Source: Palleronia salina
Lineage (GTDB): Bacteria > Pseudomonadota > Alphaproteobacteria > Rhodobacterales > Rhodobacteraceae
Length of the DNA: 64,000 nucleotides
Assembly (NCBI RefSeq): GCF_900141995.1
Contig: NZ_FQZA01000004.1
Location: 1 to 64,000, forward strand
Reading direction: 5' to 3'
This document shows, piece by piece, positions 9,401-17,939 of this stretch (position 1 is the stretch's first letter; each line of letters begins with the position of its first letter). The position numbers and the translations under genes are program-made. The notes under the pieces were generated by a model. It saw nothing but the letters and a program-made list of their open reading frames with translations, was not told the DNA's origin and searched no databases.

Positions 9401-9926
9401 CGAGGACCTGATGGGATACCTGATGTATCCCAAGGTCTTCACCGATTATCGCCTGCGCCACGAGGAATACGGCCCCGTGCGCACCCTGCCCACGCCCACC
9501 TTCTTCTACGGCATGGAAACGGGTGACGAGATCACCGCCGAGATCGACCCGGGCAAGACTCTGGAAATCCGGCTGCAGGCCTTGGGCGAAACCAACGAGG
9601 AGGGCGAGGTCAAGGTCTTCTTCGAACTGAACGGCCAACCCCGCACCGTGCGGGTGCCCAACCGCAAGATCGTCGGTGCCGCCGGCGTGAAGCAGAAGGC
9701 AGAACCCGGCAACACCAACCACGTGGGCGCGCCCATGCCGGGTGTCATCGGCTCGATCGCGGTCGAGGTCGGCAAGGACGTCAAGCAGGGCGACATGCTG
9801 CTGACCATCGAGGCGATGAAGATGGAGACGGGCCTTCACGCCGACCGCGACGCCACGATCAAGGCGATCCATGTCGCCCCCGGCGCGCAGATCGACGCCA
9901 AGGATCTGTTGATCGAATACGAATGA
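6486..9926 (+). CDS. pyc: Pyruvate carboxylase
   Basis: A full-length 1146-residue single-chain pyruvate carboxylase that makes oxaloacetate from pyruvate, bicarbonate and ATP. Domains in order: biotin carboxylase (about 1-450; ILIANRGEIAIRV, ATP-grasp glycine loop KASWGGGGRGM, catalytic EVNPRVQVEHTVTEE), carboxyltransferase (about 530-800; LITDTTMRDGHQSLLATR, zinc-site HFHTHDTAG), the PYC/OADA region, and a biotin carrier domain with EAMKMET (biotinyl Lys about 1112). It is anaplerotic for the TCA genes at the right end of the window. It begins 79 bases after the PAS gene, is not overlapped by neighbours and ends 19 bases before the convergent LysR gene. Confidence 0.97.
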   Translation: MADFEKILIANRGEIAIRVMRAANELGKRTVAVYADEDKLSLHRFKADEAYRIGAGMGPVAAYLSIDEIIRVARACGADAIHPGYGLLSENPEFVDACARNGITFIGPKADTMRALGDKASARRVAIEAGVPVIPASEVLTDDMEATRKAAEDIGYPMMLKASWGGGGRGMRPILSPKELEEKVREGRREAEAAFGNGEGYLEKMIERARHVEVQILGDQHGQIYHLWERDCSVQRRNQKVVERAPAPYLAGAQREKLCNLGKKIAEHVGYECAGTIEFLMDMDTGDFYFIEVNPRVQVEHTVTEEVTGIDVVRAQILIAEGKSLVEATGTASQYDVKLDGHAIQCRITTEDPTNNFIPDYGRITAYRGATGMGIRLDGGTAYSGAIITRYYDSLLEKVTAWAPTPEAAIARMDRALREFRIRGVNTNIEFVINLLKHPTFLNYEYHTKFIDQTPELFSFKQRRDRATKILRYIADITVNGHPETEGRTRPHAEAKTPVPPAPRTEGIPQGTRNILDDFGPQAVADWMLDQKQLLITDTTMRDGHQSLLATRMRSIDMTRVAPAYAANMPQLFSMECWGGATFDVAYRFLQECPWQRLRDLRAAMPNLMTQMLLRASNGVGYTNYPDNVVRGFIRQAASSGVDVFRVFDSLNWVENMRVAMDEVIAQNKVCEGTICYTGNMMDPDRSKYDRDYYVKMGKELKAAGAHVLGLKDMAGLLKPNAARVLITALKEEVGLPIHFHTHDTAGIACGTILACAESGVDAVDCAMDALSGNTSQATMGTVVEALAGTERDTGLDIAAIREISNYWETVREHYAAFESGLQAPASEVYLHEMPGGQFTNLKAQARSMGLEERWHEVAQTYADVNQMFGDIVKVTPSSKVVGDMALMMVAQGLTRADVEDPKKDVSFPDSVVEMMKGYLGKPPGGWPEGIQKKILKNEKPLEDRPGKTLKPVDLEKARAEAAEACGGEIDDEDLMGYLMYPKVFTDYRLRHEEYGPVRTLPTPTFFYGMETGDEITAEIDPGKTLEIRLQALGETNEEGEVKVFFELNGQPRTVRVPNRKIVGAAGVKQKAEPGNTNHVGAPMPGVIGSIAVEVGKDVKQGDMLLTIEAMKMETGLHADRDATIKAIHVAPGAQIDAKDLLIEYE

Positions 9927-9945
9927 TCGGCGGCGGGCGCCCGGG

Positions 9946-10800
9946 TCAGGGCGCCCCCTCGCCCGCCGAGGCCCGCAACCGGCGATCCGACAGCACCACC
10001 GCCAGCGCATCCAGCGCCGGGCGAATGCCCGGATCGTTGCGCGCCGCGTGATGGGCCACCAGCCATTCCTCGTGGGCCAGCGCGTCGATCTCGGGGCCGA
10101 GACGCAGCAGGGACTCAGCATCACCGACGAACGTGGGCAGCACGACCCGCCCGACGCCCGCGCGCGCGAGGTCCAGCGCCAGCCGGGGGCTGGTGGCGGT
10201 GGTGACGATGCGCCTGTCCGGCCGGGAGCGGACCCACCGCGCAGATGGCGGCACGCCATCGCCCTCGGGCAGCGTGACGAAGCCCTCCACGTCCTCGGAT
10301 CGCGCGTAGATCGCGTATCGGATCGTCACCGTGCGCCGTCCGACCAGCCAGTCCTGCGCGGGGCGACGGTTGCGGATGCCGATATCCGCCGCGCGCCGGG
10401 CGATATCCAGGTCCGCGGTCGACGGAACGAAGGCGGGCACCCACGGCGCGTCGGGCGACCACCAGCGGTCGAGATGGCGGGCGAGGAACCGGCAGGTCCA
10501 GTCCCCGGCGGTGATCCGCACCGACAGCGGCCCCTGGTCCGAGGTCAGCCGCCCCAGCCGTTGCGTCACCTCGCGCAGGCCGCCCACTTCGCGGGCCAGC
10601 GCGTGGCCCTCGGCGGTCAGTGCGTAGCCCCGCGCGCCCCGGTCGAACAGACGGCGCCCCAGCAGGGTTTCCAGAGCGGCCATCCGGCGGCTGAGGGTCG
10701 GCACGCTGGCCCCGCTGTGCCGCGCGGCACCGGCCAGCGAGCCGGCATCGGCCACGGCGAGGAACAGCGCCATGTCGTCAAGCGAGGGTGATCCTTTCAT
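9946..10800 (-). CDS. LysR-family transcriptional regulator
   Basis: A 284-residue regulator. Residues about 8-65 form the winged helix-turn-helix (DDMALFLAVADAGSLAGAAR, then SVPTLSRRMAALETLLGRRLFDR); the rest is a substrate-binding-like effector domain. The C-terminal domain is of the type that senses small metabolites, and its ligand is unknown. The ATG at 10800 is the first codon of the conserved helix-turn-helix segment and lies inside a perfect inverted repeat. It has no clear ribosome binding site, so a later Met (10773) or leaderless initiation is possible. It is divergent from a small basic protein gene at 10891, its most likely regulatory partner. Confidence 0.88.
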   Translation of the reverse strand: MKGSPSLDDMALFLAVADAGSLAGAARHSGASVPTLSRRMAALETLLGRRLFDRGARGYALTAEGHALAREVGGLREVTQRLGRLTSDQGPLSVRITAGDWTCRFLARHLDRWWSPDAPWVPAFVPSTADLDIARRAADIGIRNRRPAQDWLVGRRTVTIRYAIYARSEDVEGFVTLPEGDGVPPSARWVRSRPDRRIVTTATSPRLALDLARAGVGRVVLPTFVGDAESLLRLGPEIDALAHEEWLVAHHAARNDPGIRPALDALAVVLSDRRLRASAGEGAP

Positions 10801-10810
10801 TTCTGAAAGG
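10793..10810. promoter_or_regulatory. Perfect inverted repeat overlapping the LysR start codon
   Basis: CCTTTCA-TTTC-TGAAAGG has seven-base perfect arms around a four-base spacer. The left arm contains the complement of the LysR start codon. LysR proteins commonly bind interrupted dyads between divergent genes and repress themselves, so this may be the autoregulatory site. It could equally be an RNA hairpin that hides the start. Confidence 0.4.
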
Positions 10811-10890
10811 CTAGTTGCCGAAATCGGGCCTGCATAGCCCCCTATCCATCGACATATGGTGAGATCATTCCCGATACGAAAGGAAACACC

Positions 10891-11121
10891 ATGTTCGTTC
10901 ACTACCACAGCCAGACCCGAACCGACGCCGACCGGCCCGCCACCGCCTACGAGGCCGAGCGCGCCGAGATCCTTGACCGCGTGGACGCGGCGCGCCGCCG
11001 CGACCGCGACGACCGTCGGGCACGCCGCCGGCGGACGCTGCGCAGGCTCGTCCGCCTGCCGTTGGGCAACCGCCGAAAGGAGCCGAAATTTCCGCTTGCG
11101 ACCCGCACGCGTCGGCGGTAA
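10891..11121 (+). CDS. Small highly basic protein of unknown function
   Basis: A 76-residue protein with a strong ribosome binding site (AAAGGA nine bases upstream). After a polar start (MFVHYHSQTRTD), it has an acidic stretch (YEAERAEILDRVD) and then becomes extremely Arg-rich (RRRDRDDRRARRRRTLRRL) to the end. There is no signal peptide or membrane segment. The composition fits a nucleic-acid-binding or membrane-surface peptide, but I recognise no family. It is divergent from the LysR gene and lies just upstream of two tRNA-Gly genes. Confidence 0.5.
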   Translation: MFVHYHSQTRTDADRPATAYEAERAEILDRVDAARRRDRDDRRARRRRTLRRLVRLPLGNRRKEPKFPLATRTRRR

Positions 11122-11141
11122 AGCCTGCCCCACTTGATGAC

Positions 11142-11216
11142 GCGGGCGTAGCTCAGGGGTAGAGCATTACCTTGCCAAGGTAAGGGTCGTGAGTTCGAAT
11201 CTCATCGCCCGCTCCA
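11142..11216 (+). tRNA. tRNA-Gly (GCC), copy 1
   Basis: A complete 75-base cloverleaf with the CCA end encoded. The acceptor arm GCGGGCG pairs with CGCCCGC, the anticodon loop TTGCCAA gives anticodon GCC, and the T-loop is TTCGAAT. It is identical to the second copy 21 bases downstream. Confidence 0.98.
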
Positions 11217-11237
11217 TCAAGCAGACCGATCTGGCGC

Positions 11238-11312
11238 GCGGGCGTAGCTCAGGGGTAGAGCATTACCTTGCCAAGGTAAGGGTCGTGAGTTCGAATCTCA
11301 TCGCCCGCTCCA
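11238..11312 (+). tRNA. tRNA-Gly (GCC), copy 2
   Basis: Base-for-base identical to the first tRNA-Gly, including the encoded CCA, after a 21-base spacer. The close spacing suggests one primary transcript cut into two tRNAs, ending at the terminator at 11324. Confidence 0.98.
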
Positions 11313-11323
11313 GATCAGACCAA

Positions 11324-11346
11324 GGCCGCCCGCGGGGCGGCTTTCT
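11324..11346 (+). terminator. Terminator of the tRNA-Gly pair
   Basis: A seven-bp GC stem (GCCGCCC at 11325-11331 with GGGCGGC at 11335-11341) is followed by TTTCT, twelve bases after the second tRNA. lolD converges on it from the other strand. Confidence 0.75.
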
Positions 11347-11357
11347 CGTGTCCAGCG

Positions 11358-12024
<667 letters not shown>

Positions 12025-12032
<8 letters not shown>

Positions 12033-13317
12033 AGCGCAGGGCCTCGACCGGGCTCATCCGGGCCGCGCGGCGGGCCGGGAAGATGGTGACGATGAAGGAA
12101 AGCCCCAGCGACAGCGCCACGGCGCTCAGCACGTCGGCGAGCTGCAGCTTGGCGGGCAACGCGTAGATCCCCCGGATCGACGGATCCCATGCCTGCCCGC
12201 CCGAGAAATAGTTGATGGCCGAGAAGATGGGGTCGATCCAGATCGCGAAGGCGCAGCCCAGGATGACGCCCAGGACCGTCCCGATCAGTCCCGTCATGGC
12301 CCCGCAGATGAAGAACACCCGCAGGATGGCGCCCTCGGTCAGGCCGATGGTGCGCAGGATGCCGATGTCGCGGCCCTTGTTCTTCACCAGCATGATCAGC
12401 CCCGAGATGATGTTCATCGCCGCGATCAGCACCAGCACCGACAGTATGACGAACATCACGTTATCCTCGATATCCAGCGCGCGCAGAAAGGCGCCCGAGG
12501 CGTCCCGCCACGTCCATGCAAGGATCTGGTCGCCCGCGGCCGACAGCAGCGAGGGCGCCAGCGCGTCGACGCGCTCGGGCGCCTCGACCATCACCTCGAT
12601 CTCGTCGGCGACGCCTTCCTGGTTGAAATAGGTCTGCGCCTCGGTGAACGGCATGTAGACCCGCGTGCGGTCGATGTCATAGCGCCCGGCGGTGAAGACA
12701 TAGACGATTTCGTAGTTCGACACGCGCGGGCTGGTCCCGAAGGCCGTCTTGACGCCGTTGGGCGAGATCAGCTGCACCACGTCGCCCACCGTCGCCTGCA
12801 ATTCGCGGCTGACGCCCGACCCGATGGCGATGCCCGGCACGCCCTCGGCCCCGAACCTGTCGATATCGCCCCAGCTTTCCTGCGGGTCGGCGACGCGAGG
12901 GATGGTCATCAGGTCGTCGGGCCGGATGCCGAAGACCTCGACCCCGCTGGTGTTGCCCTGGGCCGAGGCCATGACCTGCCCCTTGATCAGCGGCGCCGCG
13001 CGGATCACGCCCGGCACCTGGGCCACGCGGTCGGTCATCTCTTCGAACTCGACGATGTCGCGCGACATGGCACCGGACTCGGTCATGTATTGCGCGGAAT
13101 AAAGCGAGACATGGGCATTGGCGCCCAGGATCGTGTCGACGAATTCCTCGCGGAAGCCCGTGCGCACGGCCAGCGTCGCGATCAGCGCGAAGACCGCCAG
13201 CGTGATCCCCACGAGGCTGATCCAGGTCATCACGCTAACGCCGCCCTCGGCGCGCTTGGCCCGCAGGTAGCGCCAGGCGATCATCCATTCGAAACGGGCA
13301 AAGGGGGCTGTGCGCAC
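12025..13317 (-). CDS. lolC: Lipoprotein-releasing ABC transporter permease LolC/LolE
   Basis: A 430-residue inner-membrane permease with the LolC/E layout: an N-terminal segment [29 protein letters not shown]... entering the first membrane helix, a large periplasmic domain (about 50-275), then three helices with a FtsX-type core ([24 protein letters not shown]) and the family end SPVEALRYE. Alphaproteobacteria usually carry one such gene with LolD, acting as a homodimer (LolF/LolC type). The gene overlaps lolD. Its predicted cargo would include the several small lipoproteins encoded in this window. Confidence 0.93.
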
Positions 13318-13410
13318 GGCGGGGCCTTACATGGGGTCGGGTTGGGCGCGAGCCTTGGGGGCTTTGCCGCGTGGCGTCAAGTCAGCCCCGCGTGAGCACG
13401 GACGGCGCCT

Positions 13411-14985
13411 TCAGCCCTCGGCCGCGACGTCGACGGGGGCCTGGCGCAGGCGCTTGACCTCCGAGGTCGCCCCCAGCGCGCTCACCAATGAGGCAAAGCG
13501 CGCCTCGGTCACCTCGCCGAACAGGTCGCGGGCCGTGTCGGTCAGGGCCAGCACAAGGTGCTTCTTCTTCGGGTGCCAGCTGAGGCGGCCCAGCGCGCCG
13601 GGGGTCTGGGCCGAGAACATGGCGCCGAAGCGCATGGCCTTGCCGAGGACCTCGGCCTGGGCGATCTGGTCGTCGTCGAGGATCGAGATCAGGTCCTCAA
13701 ACCGCGTTCCGGTCCGCGAGTTCTTGTAGCGGTGAAGCAATGCGAGCCCCAAGAACACGCGCTCGCGGTGGGTCAACCCGCCGAGGTTCGCGCGGGTGGC
13801 GTTGTCGAAACACGCCTCGTGCCGGTAATCGGGGTGTGCGCGCCAGCTGACATCGTGCAGCAGGCAGGCGGCCCGGATGATGCGCAAACGGCTGTCGCGC
13901 TCGCCTTTGAAGAGCGGAAGTATGAAATGATAGAGCGCGCGCCCGAAGCCCGGCAGGCGCGCGTCCTTCTGCTCGGCGAAGCGGCAGGCTTCGATCAGCG
14001 GGTCGCGGTCGCGCAGCCGTTGCGGCATCTGTTCGTAAAGCAGCCCCTCGCGGATGCCGTAGCTGGAAATCGCGATCTCGCGCGGTTTCAGCGCGCGCAC
14101 CAGCTGCCGCAGCACCAGCGCGGCGGTGGGGACCAGCGCCATGCGCGCCTCGCCTATGCCGGTCCGCGCGCGAAGTTCGTCGGTCTCGTAGGCCTCGATG
14201 TATTTCAGCGTGGCCTGCACCGACTTGGTGGTCATGCGATACTCGTGCAGCACGTGCAGCGGATAGCCGCAGCGCACCATGTCGATCTTGGCGATGGCCC
14301 GCCACGAGCCGCCGACGAGGAACAGGCGCTTGGCGTCGGTGCCGACTTCCTCGACCAGCTCGGCCATCACGCGCTTGATCTCGGCTTTCATGCCCTTCTT
14401 GCCGCCGGGTATGCCCTGCAGGCGCAGCGGCCCGAGGCCCGACGTCACGCGCTTGCCAACGCGGCCATCCGCGATCTGGGCCAGTTCCATGGATGATCCG
14501 CCGATATCGCAGACCAGCCCCTCGGCGCCCGGCCAGCCCAGCAGCACGCCCTGGGCCGACAGCCGCGCCTCTTCCTGGCCGTCCACCACCCACATGGGCA
14601 GGCCGGTGGCGCGTTCGACCTCGGCGCGGAAGGCGGGGCCGTCCTCGGCCTCGCGCATGGCGGCGGTGGCGACGGTGACCACGGGTTTCGCGCCCATGCC
14701 GCGGCTGAGCTCGGCGAACCGTTTCATGGCCGCCAGCGCGCGATTGCGCCCCTCGGGGTGCAACTGGCCGGTCTGGGCATAGTCGCGGCCCAGGCCGCAC
14801 ATGACCTTTTCGTTGAAGAAATACGCCGGCGAGCGCGCCGCGCCGTCGAACACCACCAGCCGGACCGAGTTCGAGCCGACGTCGATCACGCCCACCCGGC
14901 TGAGCGCCCGGGCCGAGGGATCATCGAAAAGCGGCGCGCCGAACGGGCCGTAATCGTCCCGTGTCTTCGTCGTGGTGTCGGTCAT
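13411..14985 (-). CDS. ppx: Exopolyphosphatase, Ppx/GppA family
   Basis: A 524-residue Ppx/GppA phosphatase expected to release phosphate from polyphosphate or to hydrolyse pppGpp. The actin-like ATPase-type fold shows VGVIDVGSNSVRLVVFDG (phosphate-1 motif), CDIGGSSMELAQI (phosphate-2) and catalytic ATAAMREAEDG. A C-terminal HD-type helical domain carries CLLHDVSWRAHPD. The ATG at 14985 has GGGAGGC seven bases upstream; an in-frame ATG sixteen codons earlier has none. It lies 57 bases downstream of ppk on the same strand, so synthesis and breakdown of polyphosphate are probably co-transcribed. Confidence 0.93.
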   Translation of the reverse strand: MTDTTTKTRDDYGPFGAPLFDDPSARALSRVGVIDVGSNSVRLVVFDGAARSPAYFFNEKVMCGLGRDYAQTGQLHPEGRNRALAAMKRFAELSRGMGAKPVVTVATAAMREAEDGPAFRAEVERATGLPMWVVDGQEEARLSAQGVLLGWPGAEGLVCDIGGSSMELAQIADGRVGKRVTSGLGPLRLQGIPGGKKGMKAEIKRVMAELVEEVGTDAKRLFLVGGSWRAIAKIDMVRCGYPLHVLHEYRMTTKSVQATLKYIEAYETDELRARTGIGEARMALVPTAALVLRQLVRALKPREIAISSYGIREGLLYEQMPQRLRDRDPLIEACRFAEQKDARLPGFGRALYHFILPLFKGERDSRLRIIRAACLLHDVSWRAHPDYRHEACFDNATRANLGGLTHRERVFLGLALLHRYKNSRTGTRFEDLISILDDDQIAQAEVLGKAMRFGAMFSAQTPGALGRLSWHPKKKHLVLALTDTARDLFGEVTEARFASLVSALGATSEVKRLRQAPVDVAAEG

Positions 14986-15042
14986 GAAAGGCCTCCCGGG
15001 CGCCACAAGCTGGGCTGGATGATGGCGCGTCAAGCTGTCGCG

Positions 15043-17220
15043 TCAATCATCCGCGTGGGTCAGTTCGGGCACATCCCCTGCCCCGGCCGAGCCGCGCCCC
15101 GACAGAGACGGGTTCTCCATGAAGAAGCGATGGCAGTTGAACAGGCGCTGCCCCTCCTCGGCGGCGGGGCGGCTGTAGCTGCCATCGGGTTGCAGGACCC
15201 AGCTCTGCGCCTCGTCTGCCAGGTTCGCGGCCATGATCTGCGCCATGATCTGGTTGCGCACGGTGGGGGTGGTGCATTCCACCAGCGTCTCGACCCGGCG
15301 ATTGAGGTTGCGACCCATCCAGTCGGCCGACGAGATGTAGACCCGCGCCTTTTTCGACGGGATATCGGCCCCGTTGCCGAAACAGACGATGCGCGAATGT
15401 TCGAGGAACCGGCCGACGATCGATTTCACGCGGATATTCTCGCTGAGCCCTTTGATCCCCGGCCGCAATCCGCAGATGCCGCGCACCACGAGGCTGATCT
15501 GCACCCCCGCCTGGCTGGCGCGGTAGAGCGCGTCGATCACGTCGGTCTCGATCAGCGCGTTCATCTTGCCCCAGATGATCGCCGGGCGGCCCGCTTGCGC
15601 GTGGGCGATTTCCTCGTCGATGCGGGCGATCAGCGTCGATTTCAGGTCGATGGGCGAGATCGCCAGGTTCTCGAGCGCCTCGGGCTGGGCATAGCCCGAC
15701 AGGTAGTTGAAAAGCCGCGTGGCATCGCGCCCCAGCGCCGGATCGCAGGTGAACAGCGACAGGTCGGTATAGATGCGCGCGGTGATGTGGTGATAGTTGC
15801 CGGTCCCGAAATGGGAATAGGTCACCATCCGGTCGCCTTCACGCCGGACGACCGTGCTGATCTTGGCGTGGGTCTTGAGGTTGAGGAACCCGTAGACCAC
15901 GTGGACGCCCGCGCGTTCCAGCTTGCGCGACTGGCGGATATTGGCGGCCTCGTCGAACCGCGCCTTCAGCTCGACCAGCGCGGTGACCGATTTGCCCTGC
16001 TCGGCCGCCTCGCACAGCGCGTCGACGATGGGGCTGTCGTAGGACGTCCGGTAGAGCGTCTGCTTGATCGCCACCACCTTGGGATCGTTCGCGGCCTGCG
16101 CCAGGAACCGCACGACCATGTCGAAGGTCTCGTAGGGGTGGTGCAGCAGCATGTCCTTCTGCGCGATGGCGGCGAACATGTTGCCCTCGTGGTCCTGCAC
16201 GCGCTCGGGCACGCGCGGGGTGAAGCTCGGCCACAGGAGATCGGGCCTGTCAGGCAGCACCAGTTCCGACAGGGCGGCGACGCCGATGATGCCGTCGACC
16301 TCGACCACCTCGTCGTCGGTGACGGGCAGTTCGGACATGATGACCTTCTTCAGGCCGGGCGGCGCGCCCGCGCTGATGGTGCAGCGCACGACCTCGCCCC
16401 TGCGCCGCCGTTTCAGCGCGACCTCGAATTCGCGCACCAGGTCTTCGGCCTCGTCCTCGACCTCGAGATCGCTGTCGCGCAGCACCCGGAAGGTGCAGTG
16501 TCCCTTGACCTTGTAGCCGGGATAGAGCGTGCCGAGATGCAGCAGCAGCAGGTCCTCGAGCGGCAGGAACCGGCGCTGCCCCTCGGGCGCGGGCAGCGCC
16601 ATGAAGCGGTCGATCTGGTGCGGGATCGGCAGCAGCGCGCGCAACGTCCGCTTGTCCGACTTGCGCTCGAGCTGGATCGCCAGCGAATAGCCGGTGTTCG
16701 GGATGAAGGGGAACGGATGCGCCGGGTCGATGGCCAGCGGCGACAGGACCGGGAAGACCTTGTCGAGGAACACCTCCGACAGGAATTCATGGTCGCCCTT
16801 CGACAGGTCGTCGGCCGTGAGGATGTGGATGCCCTGTTCGGACATCTCGGCGCAAAGTTGGCTGTAGACCACCTGCTGATGGGCCAGCAGCGACCGCGCG
16901 TCGATGTTGATGAGCCTCAGCTGCTCGGCCGGGGTACGCCCGTCTGACCCGGGCGTGGTGTTGCCCGCATGGGCCAGCTCGCGCAGGCCCGCCACGCGCA
17001 CGGTGTAGAACTCGTCCAGGTTGGTGGCGCTGATCGACAGGAACCGCAGCCGTTCGAGCAGGGGAACGCGGGGGTTCTCGGCCTCTTCCAACACACGCCA
17101 GTTGAAGGCGACCCATGACATCTCGCGGTTGAAGAACCGCGCCGGCCCGGTCAGGTCCTCGCCCTCGGGCGGATCGACGGGTTCCGGCAAGTCGGATTTC
17201 AGGAAATCGGCGATGGTCAT
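15043..17220 (-). CDS. ppk1: Polyphosphate kinase 1
   Basis: A 725-residue PPK1, which reversibly transfers the gamma phosphate of ATP to polyphosphate at the inner membrane. The four PPK domains are present: N-terminal helical (FFNREMSWVAFNWRVLEEA), PHP-like head, and two phospholipase-D-like catalytic domains. The autophosphorylated His lies in LKTHAKI (about 451), followed by TYSHFGTGNYH, and the second catalytic His in LEHSRIVCFGNG. Its start overlaps the hdaA stop as ATGA, and ppx follows. The length is normal for the family. Confidence 0.96.
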   Translation of the reverse strand: MTIADFLKSDLPEPVDPPEGEDLTGPARFFNREMSWVAFNWRVLEEAENPRVPLLERLRFLSISATNLDEFYTVRVAGLRELAHAGNTTPGSDGRTPAEQLRLINIDARSLLAHQQVVYSQLCAEMSEQGIHILTADDLSKGDHEFLSEVFLDKVFPVLSPLAIDPAHPFPFIPNTGYSLAIQLERKSDKRTLRALLPIPHQIDRFMALPAPEGQRRFLPLEDLLLLHLGTLYPGYKVKGHCTFRVLRDSDLEVEDEAEDLVREFEVALKRRRRGEVVRCTISAGAPPGLKKVIMSELPVTDDEVVEVDGIIGVAALSELVLPDRPDLLWPSFTPRVPERVQDHEGNMFAAIAQKDMLLHHPYETFDMVVRFLAQAANDPKVVAIKQTLYRTSYDSPIVDALCEAAEQGKSVTALVELKARFDEAANIRQSRKLERAGVHVVYGFLNLKTHAKISTVVRREGDRMVTYSHFGTGNYHHITARIYTDLSLFTCDPALGRDATRLFNYLSGYAQPEALENLAISPIDLKSTLIARIDEEIAHAQAGRPAIIWGKMNALIETDVIDALYRASQAGVQISLVVRGICGLRPGIKGLSENIRVKSIVGRFLEHSRIVCFGNGADIPSKKARVYISSADWMGRNLNRRVETLVECTTPTVRNQIMAQIMAANLADEAQSWVLQPDGSYSRPAAEEGQRLFNCHRFFMENPSLSGRGSAGAGDVPELTHADD

Positions 17221-17939
17221 GTCAGGTCCTCGTCGGATCCGGGGATGTCTGGGTCGTCTTCCAGGACGCGGCGGGCCAGCTCGCGCGTGACGGGCCGCTT
17301 TCTCGAAAGCGACAGGCCGTCGATCCGCGCCACCAGACGCCGCGCCTCGGCGCCGGTGCGGGTCATGCGCGGGACCAGGAACTCGATCACGTTTTCCACC
17401 TGCCGCTTGCCGTCACGCTCGGCGATGTGGCGATCGGCGAACTGCTTGCGCAAAAGCGCCGCCAGGAGCGCGTCGTCCGGCGGCAGCAGCGTGGCGAGGT
17501 TGCTGCCGAGGATGCGCGACCGCAGGTCGGGCAGCGCGATGGCCCAGCGGCTGGGCGCGGCGCGCCCGGTCATCAGAAGCCGCCCCTTCTGCGACAGCAG
17601 CAGGTTGTGCAGGTGGAACAGCGCGGCCTCTTCCTTGCGGGACCCGCCGATCAGCGGCACGTCCTCGACCACCACGTGCCGCGCCTCGGCCAGGGTCGGC
17701 ACGCTCAGCCGCGACAGCGCTGTGGCGTCCACCACCAGCCCGTCCACCCGCGCCGCCCAGACATGGGCCAGGTGGGTCTTGCCCGACGCCTCGGGCCCCG
17801 ACAGCACCAGCTTGCCCGAGGGCCAGCGGTCCGAGGCGTCGATCTGCGCCACGGCGGCGGCGTTCGCCTCGGACAGGACGAAATCCTCGCGCCCCAGCGC
17901 ACGGCGCGCGGGCAGGTCCAGGAACAACTGCTCAGCCAT
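17217..17939 (-). CDS. hdaA: DnaA regulatory inactivator homologue HdaA
   Basis: A 240-residue DnaA-like AAA protein without the DnaA DNA-binding domain, expected to stimulate ATP hydrolysis by DnaA after initiation. The N-terminus carries a beta-clamp-binding type motif (EQLFLDLP), then Walker A GPEASGKT (48-55), Walker B-like VVVEDVPLI and sensor region LMTGRAAPSRW. The Met at 17939 is chosen because the clamp motif must be near the N-terminus. It overlaps the AI-2E transporter gene upstream by eight bases and ppk downstream by four, an order found across Rhodobacterales. Confidence 0.87.
   Translation of the reverse strand: MAEQLFLDLPARRALGREDFVLSEANAAAVAQIDASDRWPSGKLVLSGPEASGKTHLAHVWAARVDGLVVDATALSRLSVPTLAEARHVVVEDVPLIGGSRKEEAALFHLHNLLLSQKGRLLMTGRAAPSRWAIALPDLRSRILGSNLATLLPPDDALLAALLRKQFADRHIAERDGKRQVENVIEFLVPRMTRTGAEARRLVARIDGLSLSRKRPVTRELARRVLEDDPDIPGSDEDLT

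Noticed and set aside
6747-10259. 1170-residue minus-strand frame opposite pyruvate carboxylase
   Set aside because: It is a shadow frame created by high G+C. The plus strand carries all pyruvate carboxylase motifs in order.
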